A stretch of DNA of 64,000 nucleotides from Lachnospiraceae bacterium (GTDB lineage Bacteria; Bacillota; Clostridia; Lachnospirales; Lachnospiraceae), in assembly GCA_017618075.1 (NCBI GenBank), contig JAFZUY010000003.1, forward strand, positions 62,001 to 126,000, written 5' to 3'. The translations under genes and the position numbers were made by a program. Position 1 is the stretch's first letter. The number at the start of each line of letters is the position of its first letter. Positions 1-8,437 of the stretch are shown here, piece after piece. The notes beneath the pieces were generated by a model. That model did not search any database. It saw only the letters and a list, made by a program, of their open reading frames with translations, and was not told the origin of the DNA.

Positions 1-2546
1 AGATTAATGAGCAGTCTTTTATTTTTGCTCAAAGTGACACGGAAGATGCCGTTGATGCATATATTGACAAAGAGGTTACCGGGGAACAAACACCGGTTTA
101 TAATGCAGGCTCCATGAGCGGGGACAGATTGTCCGGAATGAACAGGGTAATCTATGACAGAGCCAAACTGCTTATGGGTCAGGTTGCCGAAGGACAGGAA
201 TGCATAGCACAAGTAAGAATCAGTTACGCGGATTTGGGAATCAGTACAAAGCATTATACTGCTTCGGAGCTCGGAGTATCACGAATTGTTGCGTCAACCG
301 ACGGAGGAATTCAGATAGACTATAATGCGGTTTATGCATTATTTGATAAAACGGGAGTTTCCAAGTTTGATTCTGAAGCAGTTTCCAATGCGTTGGAAAA
401 TGACTGCACCTTTGAAGGATACTGGGTTAATTCAATTTCTTTTAGCGGATTTAGCTATTCCTTATGGCAATCGTCTTCGGGTGAATATAAATTGTCGGTT
501 GAAGGCAGCGAATTTGTTCTTAATTTTGAGCCGACACAGGCATATAAAGGCCAGGGATCCAATTACGTAGATATTAATAAAACCAAGGCCGTAAAAAATG
601 CTGTATCCAATATCAACAGCATCCTTAACGAAGGAAAATCGTGCGGCGATTACAGCAAGATAGTTTTATACAAGAATAAAATATGCAGCATGACGGATTT
701 TGATGCCAATTCTTCAGATTCGTCTTTAATCAGTGTATTTGACGGCGATTCCAACACCAAAACATCTCAGCAGGGTTATTGCAGAGCTTATGCATACTTA
801 TGCGAGAAGAGCGTATTCGTCGAATCTTCAATTAAATGCTACATGGTGATGGGTTACAGAAACCGTGACAGACATTTTTGGAACATCCTTCATTGGGGCG
901 ACGGAATTAATTATTTCATCGACCCGGGTGAAACCGACAGAATGGGATCGGACGTAATGTTCCTTGCACGTCCTGTATCGGGAAGCGTTAGTGAAGGATA
1001 CACTTTTAACTGCAACGGAACCTCTTATACATATTATTACGATGAATATACAGTCAATACATTTACCAGGGATGAACTGACTTTATATAATTCGGTTTCT
1101 CCCGCGTTAAAAGATTTTACAGTCAGTTTCCCCGCAAGTGTAAATGTCGGTGTATCTACGCAGTTTATCCTGGTGAGAGACGGCGGATCGGATAAATGTA
1201 AATTCAGACTTGATTATGCAAATAAGGACGGAAAAAGCATTCTCGGCAGTTCTTATAATCCTCAGTATGTCGATAATCACTCCTTTAATATTACATTTCC
1301 TTCCGAGGGAACATATGAAGTAAAATTCAGCGTAAAAGATTTTGACGGCAGCAACACCGAAAAATCCAAAACCCTGACAATAGTGGTAGATAACGGATTC
1401 AGTAATGAAGACGGTCTCGTAAAACATTCAAACGGAATCTGGTATTACGTAAAGAAGGGTGTTTTACAGTCTGACTATACAGGATTGGTTAAGCATACCG
1501 ACGGAAATTATTATTATGTTCAAAAAGGAATAATAGTCTGGGGTGTAAACGGCCTGACAAATATAAACGGCACGTGGTATTACCTTAAAAACAGTACTCT
1601 TGAAAAGAATTACACCGGTCTGGTCAATTACAGTGGCAACTGGTATTACGTACAAAAGGGCGAGCTTAAATGGGGCGTAAGAACGTTAGTTCAATACAAC
1701 GGCACATGGTATTACGTAAATAACAGTACAGTTGACTGGAAATATACAGGTATTTGCTCTTACAACGGAACAGATTATTATGTCCAAAAGGGTGCTATTA
1801 AGTGGGGAGTTGACGGCCTCACGAACGTTGGCGGTACCTGGTACTATCTAAAAAACAGCGCTGTCAGAAAGGATTATACCAGCCTCGTAAACTTTAACGG
1901 CAGCTGGTATTACGTTCAAAAAGGTGAACTCAAATGGGGCGTAAGAACCCTGGTTCAATACAATGGCACGTGGTATTACGTGAACAACAGTACCGTTGAC
2001 TGGAAATACACCGGAATTTTCTCTTATAACGGAACGGATTATTATATCCAAAACGGTTCCATTAAGTGGGGAGTGGACGGCCTTACGAATATTAACGGAA
2101 CATGGTACTACTTAAAGAACAGTGCGCTCAGGAAAAACTACACGGGACTGGTTCAGAATACTGCCAACAAGAACTGGTATTATGTCCAAAAAGGTGTGCT
2201 CAAATGGGGCGTAAATGCAGTGGTTGAATACAACGGCACATGGTATTACGTTAATAACAGTACGCTTGACTGGAATTATACGGGACTGGCTCAAAACTCC
2301 GCGAACAAGAACTGGTATTATGTTCAGAAAGGTGTGCTTAAATGGGGCGTAAAGACGTTAGTTCAATACAATGGCACGTGGTATTACGTCAATAACAGTA
2401 CGCTTGACTGGAAATATACGGGACTGTGTTCTTACAACGGAACAGACTACTATATTCAGAGAGGAGTTCTTGAGTGGGGAGTTAACGGCAAAGTTAACAT
2501 CGGCGGTAAGTCGTATACGCTTAAGAACAGCCAGGTTGTCAAATGA
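1..2546 (+). CDS. Secreted transglutaminase-like protein with WYYV repeats (5' partial)
   Basis: The frame is open through the left edge (first in-frame codon at base 3), so signal peptide and N-terminus lie outside the window; the ATG at 114 is internal. The sequence aligns throughout with the complete protein at 15941-19189. Order: transglutaminase-like fold (about bases 110-1080), a beta-sandwich domain (about 1090-1400), then 17 aromatic repeats of 21-25 residues (1427-2540). The His (codon 873, in RHFWN) and Asp (codon 921, in FIDPG) of a transglutaminase triad are present. The position of the nucleophilic Cys is Gln (codon 768), with a Cys four residues later (QQGYC versus CEGYA in the paralogue). 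It may be an inactive or altered transglutaminase. Family role, from knowledge: peptide bond chemistry or cross-linking. Location at the cell surface and polysaccharide binding by the repeats are inferred. Confidence 0.8.
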   Translation, partial: INEQSFIFAQSDTEDAVDAYIDKEVTGEQTPVYNAGSMSGDRLSGMNRVIYDRAKLLMGQVAEGQECIAQVRISYADLGISTKHYTASELGVSRIVASTDGGIQIDYNAVYALFDKTGVSKFDSEAVSNALENDCTFEGYWVNSISFSGFSYSLWQSSSGEYKLSVEGSEFVLNFEPTQAYKGQGSNYVDINKTKAVKNAVSNINSILNEGKSCGDYSKIVLYKNKICSMTDFDANSSDSSLISVFDGDSNTKTSQQGYCRAYAYLCEKSVFVESSIKCYMVMGYRNRDRHFWNILHWGDGINYFIDPGETDRMGSDVMFLARPVSGSVSEGYTFNCNGTSYTYYYDEYTVNTFTRDELTLYNSVSPALKDFTVSFPASVNVGVSTQFILVRDGGSDKCKFRLDYANKDGKSILGSSYNPQYVDNHSFNITFPSEGTYEVKFSVKDFDGSNTEKSKTLTIVVDNGFSNEDGLVKHSNGIWYYVKKGVLQSDYTGLVKHTDGNYYYVQKGIIVWGVNGLTNINGTWYYLKNSTLEKNYTGLVNYSGNWYYVQKGELKWGVRTLVQYNGTWYYVNNSTVDWKYTGICSYNGTDYYVQKGAIKWGVDGLTNVGGTWYYLKNSAVRKDYTSLVNFNGSWYYVQKGELKWGVRTLVQYNGTWYYVNNSTVDWKYTGIFSYNGTDYYIQNGSIKWGVDGLTNINGTWYYLKNSALRKNYTGLVQNTANKNWYYVQKGVLKWGVNAVVEYNGTWYYVNNSTLDWNYTGLAQNSANKNWYYVQKGVLKWGVKTLVQYNGTWYYVNNSTLDWKYTGLCSYNGTDYYIQRGVLEWGVNGKVNIGGKSYTLKNSQVVK
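1427..2540 (+). repeat. Aromatic WYYV repeat array, 17 units
   Basis: In-frame tandem repeats of 21-25 codons with core NGTWYYV.NS or DYYVQKG..KWGV. The units alternate in a four-unit cycle of about 270 bp, starting TLVQYNG, TGI(F/C), GLTN(V/I) and TGLV. They resemble cell-wall or choline-binding repeats in their aromatic pattern. The same array ends the proteins at 10649 and 15941. Confidence 0.85.
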
Positions 2547-2564
2547 GACAATATCTGATAAGTA

Positions 2565-2593
2565 TTGAGAAAAGCGCTTAATTATGGTATAAT
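2565..2593 (+). promoter_or_regulatory. Promoter predicted to give a leaderless mRNA
   Basis: TTGAGA (2565-2570), 17-bp spacer, TATAAT (2588-2593), then six bases to the ATG at 2600. A start seven bases after the -10 falls on the A of the ATG. The spacer contains the palindrome AAGCGCTT (2573-2580), a possible operator core. No Shine-Dalgarno sequence precedes the ATG. Confidence 0.6.
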
Positions 2594-2599
2594 AAACGG

Positions 2600-3814
2600 A
2601 TGATAATTTCGTTGAGCAAAGACAGAATTAAAGAGCGTATCACAGCAGAAATGCTGTTCTTTATAGCCTTTATTGATCGATTGGTAATAGCCGGGTGGGC
2701 GAGCACCATGTTCCCCTCCGTTCCGATTCTCAATAAAGTGGCTCTTTTGCTGTTTGTACTGGCAATAGGAATCAAAGTTGTATTTTATGATTCGTATTCT
2801 CTTAACGAAATAGTTGCATACAGCGTAGTAACCGCATTAATCGGACTTCAGACGGTTAAATCCGGATACAATATACCTTTTACGATTCTGCTGTTAATCA
2901 TTGGTGCAAGGGGAGTCGATTTCAAGAAAATCCTTCAGATCTACATTACGGTTGTAGGAAGTATAGTTTTATTTGCGACAATATGCTCATTACTCGGAGT
3001 TATAGATAATCTGAGGTATTGGCAGGAAAATACGGAATCTTACAGAAATTCATTCGGAATTCTTCATTGTACAGACTATTCGTCACATATGTTTTTCTTG
3101 TTCCTCGCTTACTTTTATTTGCGAAATAAGAAATTGAGAATATTGGAATATTTATATTTCACTCTGTTTGCCGCGCTGGTGTTTATGGCAACCAAGGGAA
3201 AACTTGATTTCATATGCATGCTCGCGATGATTCTCATATTTGCCGTAGGCAACCTGACGGAGAAGGAATTCTTTGGTAAGAAATTCAGACGCATTTGGCA
3301 GGTAATGTGGAAAATAGTCGGACCGTTATCCATGCCTTTGGGCGTGGCAATAATGTTTGTAATGACTTTTGCATATTCCGAAGACAATGGTTTTCTAAGC
3401 AGCCTGGATAACATTATTACCAACAGATTAATGTTCGGACAAAAGGCCATTAATCAAAGCGGATTAAGTCTTTTCGGAAAAAGCCTTGAATTTGTCGGAA
3501 ACGGCGGAACAGAGGTGGTACCGTCCAAAGATGAATATAATTTCCCGGACTGCTCATTTGTATATGTGATGCTTTGCTACGGAATTGTAATCCTTGCCGT
3601 AATAGTATTCGCACATATACTTGCATGTATCAATCAGGGCAACGATATATATCTTATGTATGCAATTGCCCTGGTAAGCCTTAACTGCATGATATCGCAT
3701 CATTTGCTTGATATCAGTTACAATCCTTTTATTTTATGTTTAGTAGCAACTGCAATACCGAAAGGAATCAAACTGAATGATAAATCGAAGATACAATATA
3801 GCCTCAATACTTAA
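2600..3814 (+). CDS. Wzy-like polysaccharide polymerase (polytopic membrane protein)
   Basis: 404 residues with about ten hydrophobic segments and a long central loop (about residues 270-320), the arrangement of Wzy/O-antigen polymerase-like proteins. These link lipid-linked repeat units on the outer face of the membrane. There is no single diagnostic motif, so the call rests on topology and on position beside Wzz, glycosyltransferase and flippase genes. The C-terminal part (FGKSLEFVG, then YNFPDCSFVYVML) resembles that of the second polymerase at 8421 (YNYIDCSYLQIAI). The start coincides with the predicted transcription start; no RBS is visible. The 3' end overlaps the next gene by 38 bases. 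Confidence 0.7.
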   Translation: MIISLSKDRIKERITAEMLFFIAFIDRLVIAGWASTMFPSVPILNKVALLLFVLAIGIKVVFYDSYSLNEIVAYSVVTALIGLQTVKSGYNIPFTILLLIIGARGVDFKKILQIYITVVGSIVLFATICSLLGVIDNLRYWQENTESYRNSFGILHCTDYSSHMFFLFLAYFYLRNKKLRILEYLYFTLFAALVFMATKGKLDFICMLAMILIFAVGNLTEKEFFGKKFRRIWQVMWKIVGPLSMPLGVAIMFVMTFAYSEDNGFLSSLDNIITNRLMFGQKAINQSGLSLFGKSLEFVGNGGTEVVPSKDEYNFPDCSFVYVMLCYGIVILAVIVFAHILACINQGNDIYLMYAIALVSLNCMISHHLLDISYNPFILCLVATAIPKGIKLNDKSKIQYSLNT

Positions 3815-5057
3815 AGATATGATTAAGAACCTGCCGATCACATTGGTGATATTGGTTTTATGTACAATTCTCGGAGCGGCAGCAGGTTTTGTTTCTCATA
3901 AAAGAGATGTCAGAGAAGCTGAAGAAATCAACAACGCTTTAACTTCGGAAAACTATACCGGAGACAGTGACGAAATAGAAGCAATCCGCTCTTATGAGGA
4001 GGCTCTTAAGTCTTATGAGTCCGCGCTCGAAATGGCAATAAAACAGCGCGATGAGAAAAAGGCTTATATGGACAATTCGATTCTAATGAAAATAGACTCG
4101 GAGAATATTTATACGGTCAACTGCTCCTATGCAATCACCGATACCGACAATGCAAATGATATCATTCAGTCCTATCTTTCTTACCTCATTTACGGCGGAA
4201 TGAGAGAGGAACTGGAAGAAGAGAACAAGGATCTTAATGTGGAAGCATGGATGGATGTTCTTCAGATTGGCGGTCAGGGCAATTCGCTTAATATAGTATT
4301 GTCCCATTACGATCCCGACCAGGCGAATGAAATAATGTCCATTATCATGAAGCGTATAGAAAATAAAAAAGCCGATATTGCGGCAGCTCAGGGAAGCTTT
4401 ACTTTAAAGCTTGTAGACAATTCATCATACACCAGAATCGATCCGGCTTTCACAGACAAGCAGATAGGAAACACTAATGCTTTAAGAACGTATGAAAACG
4501 CGGTTGTTGACCAAACCAATGCGTTGGAAGAATACAAGAGTGCAGTTAAAAAATACAAGATTAAAAACGGTGTGGACGGTGGTACAAAGAGTGTCAGAAG
4601 TCTTGCGAAAACTCTGGTGATTTATACTGCTGCGGGCATAATCGGAGGATTATTCCTTTCGTTCACATTATTTGTATGCCTGGCCGTTTTCGGAGCAAAA
4701 ATCAGAGACATCAGATATATCGATTATTCCGGTATCTGCCTTTGGAATTTTAGCAATTCGGAAGATATTGACAAACTTAAAGCCGTGCTTGATAAAAATG
4801 CAGTTAACTGTCTGGCCGTATTCGATATGCGTAACGCTTCGGAAGGAAAAGAAATAATTAATCTGTTTACCGAAAAAGGAATAGATTCAAAAGTTAAACT
4901 GATTCAAATATCCGATAATGATTACAATTCGGTTTTGGAATCGGAAGCCTGCCTGGCATTGGTTAAGAGAAAAAAGAATACCTATATTGAGGTCGAGAAG
5001 TATAAACAGTTTTGCGAAAAACTGAACATGAAAGATTTAGGACTGGTGGAGATTTAG
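3777..5057 (+). CDS. Wzz/CapA-like chain-length protein with degenerate kinase-like tail
   Basis: 426 residues. One N-terminal membrane segment (about 20-40), an extracytoplasmic coiled part rich in Glu, Lys and Ala (about 45-275), a second membrane segment (about 280-303) and a cytoplasmic tail (304-426): the topology of polysaccharide co-polymerases that set chain length. The tail has the pattern of a bacterial tyrosine kinase (BY-kinase) fold: hydrophobic strand, NASEGKE (about 353-359) where Walker A PGEGKS would be, and a final strand ending LGLVEI. The Walker Ser/Thr and a terminal Tyr cluster are missing, so it is probably a pseudokinase. The start overlaps the previous gene but has AAAGGA about ten bases upstream. 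Confidence 0.75.
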   Translation: MINRRYNIASILKDMIKNLPITLVILVLCTILGAAAGFVSHKRDVREAEEINNALTSENYTGDSDEIEAIRSYEEALKSYESALEMAIKQRDEKKAYMDNSILMKIDSENIYTVNCSYAITDTDNANDIIQSYLSYLIYGGMREELEEENKDLNVEAWMDVLQIGGQGNSLNIVLSHYDPDQANEIMSIIMKRIENKKADIAAAQGSFTLKLVDNSSYTRIDPAFTDKQIGNTNALRTYENAVVDQTNALEEYKSAVKKYKIKNGVDGGTKSVRSLAKTLVIYTAAGIIGGLFLSFTLFVCLAVFGAKIRDIRYIDYSGICLWNFSNSEDIDKLKAVLDKNAVNCLAVFDMRNASEGKEIINLFTEKGIDSKVKLIQISDNDYNSVLESEACLALVKRKKNTYIEVEKYKQFCEKLNMKDLGLVEI

Positions 5058-5063
5058 CAACAG

Positions 5064-6299
5064 ATGAGTAAGGTTCAACACGTATTCATAGTCGGCTCAA
5101 AAAGCTTCGGAGCCTACGGCGGATACGAAACGTTTGTAGATAAATTAACAGAATATCATCAAAACAATGAAAAAATAAAATACCATGTTGCCTGTAAAGC
5201 CAACGGAAGCGGTTCAAGAGACGAGAGCAAACTGGTTGGGGCAACAAAGATTAACGATGAGGAATTCATTTATCATAATGCTCATTGTTTTAAGATTAAG
5301 ATTCCCGAGAGAATGGGTGCGGAACAGGCGATTTATTATGATGTAAAGGCGCTTGAAAAATGCTGTGAGATTATTGAAAAAGAAAAAATAGAGAATGCGA
5401 TTGTTTACATTCTGGCCTGTCGTATAGGAATTATAATTCGAAAGTATTATAAAAAATTACACAAATTCGGAGCCAGACTTTATATTAATCCCGATGGCCA
5501 TGAATGGAAGAGAGCCAAGTGGAAAGCACCGGTTCGATTATACTGGAAATGGTCGGAAAGAATGATGATAAAGTATTCCGACTTTGTCATATGTGATTCC
5601 AAGAATATTGAGAAGTATGTTCATGATCAATATGACAAAAAAGGATTAAAGAGAAGCAATCCCAAGACTACATTCATTGCATACGGAGCCAAACTTCGAA
5701 AGAGCATTTTGAAAGACGACGACCCACAATATACGGAATGGCTCGCACAAAGAGGCTTAAAACCCGGAGAGTATTATCTTGTGGTAGGAAGATTTGTTCC
5801 CGAGAACAATTATGAAACCATGATAAAAGAGTTTTTAAGAAGTGAGTCCAAGAAGAAGTTTGCAATAGTAACAAATATTGACAGCGACATTCTTGAGAAG
5901 CTCGAAAATGATTTGCACTTCATTGAAGACGGAAGAGTCAGATTTGTCGGAACGGTTTACGATCAGGAATTACTGATGAAGATAAGAGAAAAAGCATATG
6001 CTTATCTTCACGGTCATTCGGTAGGCGGAACAAATCCAAGTCTTCTTGAGTCTATGGGAAGTGAGACTCTCAATCTTCTGTTTGATGTGGGATTTAACAG
6101 AGAAGTTGCTGAAGACACTGCGTTTTATTGGACCAAAGAAGATTACAATTTGGCTAATCTGATTAATAAAGTTGATAAAATGGATTTAGAGGAAGTAAAA
6201 GAAAAGGGCAGGAAAGCCGGCGAACGAATTAAAGAGTATTACAGTTGGGAAAGTATTTCCGACAGTTACGAAGAAATCTTCTTTAATTATTCGGAATAA
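5064..6299 (+). CDS. Family 4 glycosyltransferase, DUF1972/Cps2T-like
   Basis: 411 residues, GT-B fold. The N-terminus GSKSFGAYGGYETFVDKL matches the DUF1972 domain of Cps2T-like beta-1,4-rhamnosyltransferases. The C-terminal half carries the family 4 features: GRFVPENNYETMI, and NPSLLESMGSE with the E-x7-E-type nucleotide-sugar site. It would transfer a sugar from a nucleotide donor to the growing lipid-linked repeat unit on the cytoplasmic face. Rhamnose as the donor sugar is only a family-based guess, because no dTDP-rhamnose genes are in the window. It follows the Wzz-like gene after six bases, with only a weak RBS, so translation is likely coupled. Confidence 0.8.
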   Translation: MSKVQHVFIVGSKSFGAYGGYETFVDKLTEYHQNNEKIKYHVACKANGSGSRDESKLVGATKINDEEFIYHNAHCFKIKIPERMGAEQAIYYDVKALEKCCEIIEKEKIENAIVYILACRIGIIIRKYYKKLHKFGARLYINPDGHEWKRAKWKAPVRLYWKWSERMMIKYSDFVICDSKNIEKYVHDQYDKKGLKRSNPKTTFIAYGAKLRKSILKDDDPQYTEWLAQRGLKPGEYYLVVGRFVPENNYETMIKEFLRSESKKKFAIVTNIDSDILEKLENDLHFIEDGRVRFVGTVYDQELLMKIREKAYAYLHGHSVGGTNPSLLESMGSETLNLLFDVGFNREVAEDTAFYWTKEDYNLANLINKVDKMDLEEVKEKGRKAGERIKEYYSWESISDSYEEIFFNYSE

Positions 6300-6326
6300 T
6301 CTTTTGACTTTAAGAGAGGAAAAACT

Positions 6327-7586
6327 GTGAAAAAGGTAAGTATCAGAGATTTGTTTTTTTATCTGTTGGAGCGAATTGTTTTTATACTTGTTCTGGGAAT
6401 ACTCATAGCATCGCTTTTGGGTTTGAAATATTATCTTGAGCATGACAAAATCGATGATGTTTCGAAATCTTCAATAGCCAAAATTGAAGAAGTGTATGCT
6501 GTAAGAGAAATATATGATGATTATGTTGAGTCACAGGAAAACTCGGGAATTCTTGAGTTTGATTACAAAGATTATTACTTTTCAAGGGCAACCTATAAGC
6601 TTTCCGGTGTTTCATTGGGATCTCCTATTTACGAGATGATTATAGATGACATAAACAATGATGATTTCAGGGAAGAATTAGCCGAAAAAAGCGGAACCCG
6701 CTTAGATACAGTAAGCTTAGGATTTTTGGCAGGTGCCTGGAAAACAGATATAGATGATTATTCATTGTTTTATTATGATGTGAAAACAGGCAATGAAGAA
6801 GACGGAGAAAAGATAATTGCCATAGCTGATGAAATGGTATCTGAAGTGGCCAATAAGTATATCAGCAGAGAAAAAGGCGCGAAATGGGAAAAAGCAGACA
6901 TATGGACCCATCACTTCGGAGAAGGACAGAATTACTTAGTCTCCACCCAAAACAAGTTTAAAGAAGCGCTTGAACAGGCCGATTTGGACAGACAGGAAGC
7001 CGAAGCGACTTTATCGGAAGCTGAAAAATTATATTATAAAAAGAATTATTTGAATGAAAGTATTTCTCTCAACAAGAAAAAACTCATCAAGAAAATGGCA
7101 GTCGGATTTATAATCGGTGTCGTTTTGATGGGCGGAATCTTTTCATACATATATATGTTTAACGGATATGTAAAGAGTGTTGAAGAGTTAAAAATATTGT
7201 TTGATCTTCCGCTTATTGCCCTGATAGACAAGAAGGAAAGCAAAAATGACGAGAATCTCAAACATGGCTTTTTCAGACAATTAAGATATCGTTTTGACTC
7301 GAAGAAATATGCCAAAGAAGTACTTCGTTCTCATGAAGGAAAATTCGTTCTTTTATATGATAAAAATAACGAATCGAATCTTCCGATTGTGAATGATATT
7401 GCATCAGATATTCCCAAATTCCAGTATTTGCATTTGGATGCTGCGGCTCAGGAAAGCTGCAAGGAATATCAGTCGGCAATAATAGTTGTTCAACTCGGAA
7501 AAATTAAACACATTGAACTTGAGCGTGAACTTGAAGTGTGCTCAATGTGTGGTATCGATATCAATGGCGTAGTTGCTATTGTATAA
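6327..7586 (+). CDS. Second Wzz-like chain-length protein with kinase-like tail
   Basis: 419 residues from a GTG start preceded by AGAGAGGA eight bases upstream. Membrane segments at about 14-35 and 256-280 flank an acidic, helical extracytoplasmic region; a cytoplasmic tail (281-419) follows. The tail ends in AIIVVQLGKIKHIE followed by INGVVAIV, which resembles the last strands of a BY-kinase domain, but there is no Walker A or B motif. It is little similar to the Wzz-like protein at 3777 apart from topology. Two co-polymerases alongside two Wzy-like polymerases suggest either paired machines or a hetero-oligomer. The function is inferred from topology and context. Confidence 0.7.
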   Translation: MKKVSIRDLFFYLLERIVFILVLGILIASLLGLKYYLEHDKIDDVSKSSIAKIEEVYAVREIYDDYVESQENSGILEFDYKDYYFSRATYKLSGVSLGSPIYEMIIDDINNDDFREELAEKSGTRLDTVSLGFLAGAWKTDIDDYSLFYYDVKTGNEEDGEKIIAIADEMVSEVANKYISREKGAKWEKADIWTHHFGEGQNYLVSTQNKFKEALEQADLDRQEAEATLSEAEKLYYKKNYLNESISLNKKKLIKKMAVGFIIGVVLMGGIFSYIYMFNGYVKSVEELKILFDLPLIALIDKKESKNDENLKHGFFRQLRYRFDSKKYAKEVLRSHEGKFVLLYDKNNESNLPIVNDIASDIPKFQYLHLDAAAQESCKEYQSAIIVVQLGKIKHIELERELEVCSMCGIDINGVVAIV

Positions 7587-7618
7587 AATAATTAAAACAG
7601 AATGGCGGGACAGTTAAA

Positions 7619-8437
7619 GTGACTGTTAAGATTTTTATAGCTACACATAAAAAATACAGAATGCCTGATGACGAAATATATATTCCGCTTCATGTTGGTG
7701 CGGAAGGAAAAACGGATGCTAACGGCAACCCGTTGGATTTGGGCTTTATAAAGGATAACACGGGAGACAATATTTCATATCTTAATCCCGGGTTTTGTGA
7801 ATTGACGGGCCTTTACTGGGCATGGAAAAATGCAAAGGCCGATTATATCGGACTGGCTCATTACAGGCGACATTTCAGTGCAAAGATTAAACCGTCCGAT
7901 GATATGTTCGAGAGCGTTTTAACGGGCGAACAGATCAACAAATTCATTCCTGAGATTAAGGTATTTGTGCCTGCCAAAAGAAAATATTATATTGAGACTC
8001 TTTATTCTCACTATGCCCATACGCATTATTCCAATCAGTTGGATGAAGCGGAAAAAATATTAATTGAGATGTATCCGGAATTTTGGCTTAGTTACAGACG
8101 TATTCGTAAAAGATACTACGGATATATGTTTAATATGATGATTATGCAATACGATTTGTTTAATGAGTATTGTGAGTGGCTGTTCCCGATTCTCTTTGAA
8201 TTAAACAAAAGAGTCGATGCAAGAGGCCTTTCGGATTATCAGGCGAGATTTTACGGTCGTGTTTCAGAAATAATGTTTAATGTCTGGCTGGATTATATGG
8301 TTGAAATCGGCCGAATTAAAAAATCCGAGATAATGGAATTGAATTATATTCATATGGAAAAGACCAATTGGATGAAAAAAGGATCGGCTTTCTTAGAGGC
8401 TAAATTTTTAAAGAAAAAATATGAAGGAAGTTTTTAA
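7619..8437 (+). CDS. DUF4422 family glycosyltransferase
   Basis: 272 residues. The N-terminus KIFIATHKKYRMP, then ELTGLYWAWKN and GLAHYRRHF, is the DUF4422 signature found in capsule and O-antigen loci, where these proteins act as glycosyltransferases (galactosyltransferase activity is reported for some members of the family). The GTG start is chosen by reading frame; a weak GGCGGGA lies upstream. The 3' end overlaps the next gene by 17 bases, so the two are co-translated. The donor and acceptor cannot be read from the sequence. Confidence 0.75.
   Translation: MTVKIFIATHKKYRMPDDEIYIPLHVGAEGKTDANGNPLDLGFIKDNTGDNISYLNPGFCELTGLYWAWKNAKADYIGLAHYRRHFSAKIKPSDDMFESVLTGEQINKFIPEIKVFVPAKRKYYIETLYSHYAHTHYSNQLDEAEKILIEMYPEFWLSYRRIRKRYYGYMFNMMIMQYDLFNEYCEWLFPILFELNKRVDARGLSDYQARFYGRVSEIMFNVWLDYMVEIGRIKKSEIMELNYIHMEKTNWMKKGSAFLEAKFLKKKYEGSF

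Noticed and set aside
1427..2540. Tandem repeats considered as a CRISPR array
   Set aside because: Period is a multiple of three, the frame is open and encodes aromatic repeats, and there are no unique spacers of constant length between identical repeats.
114..2546. ATG at 114 as the start of the first gene
   Set aside because: The frame is open to the left edge and residues encoded before 114 align with the paralogue at 15941, so the gene is cut by the window and 114 is internal.
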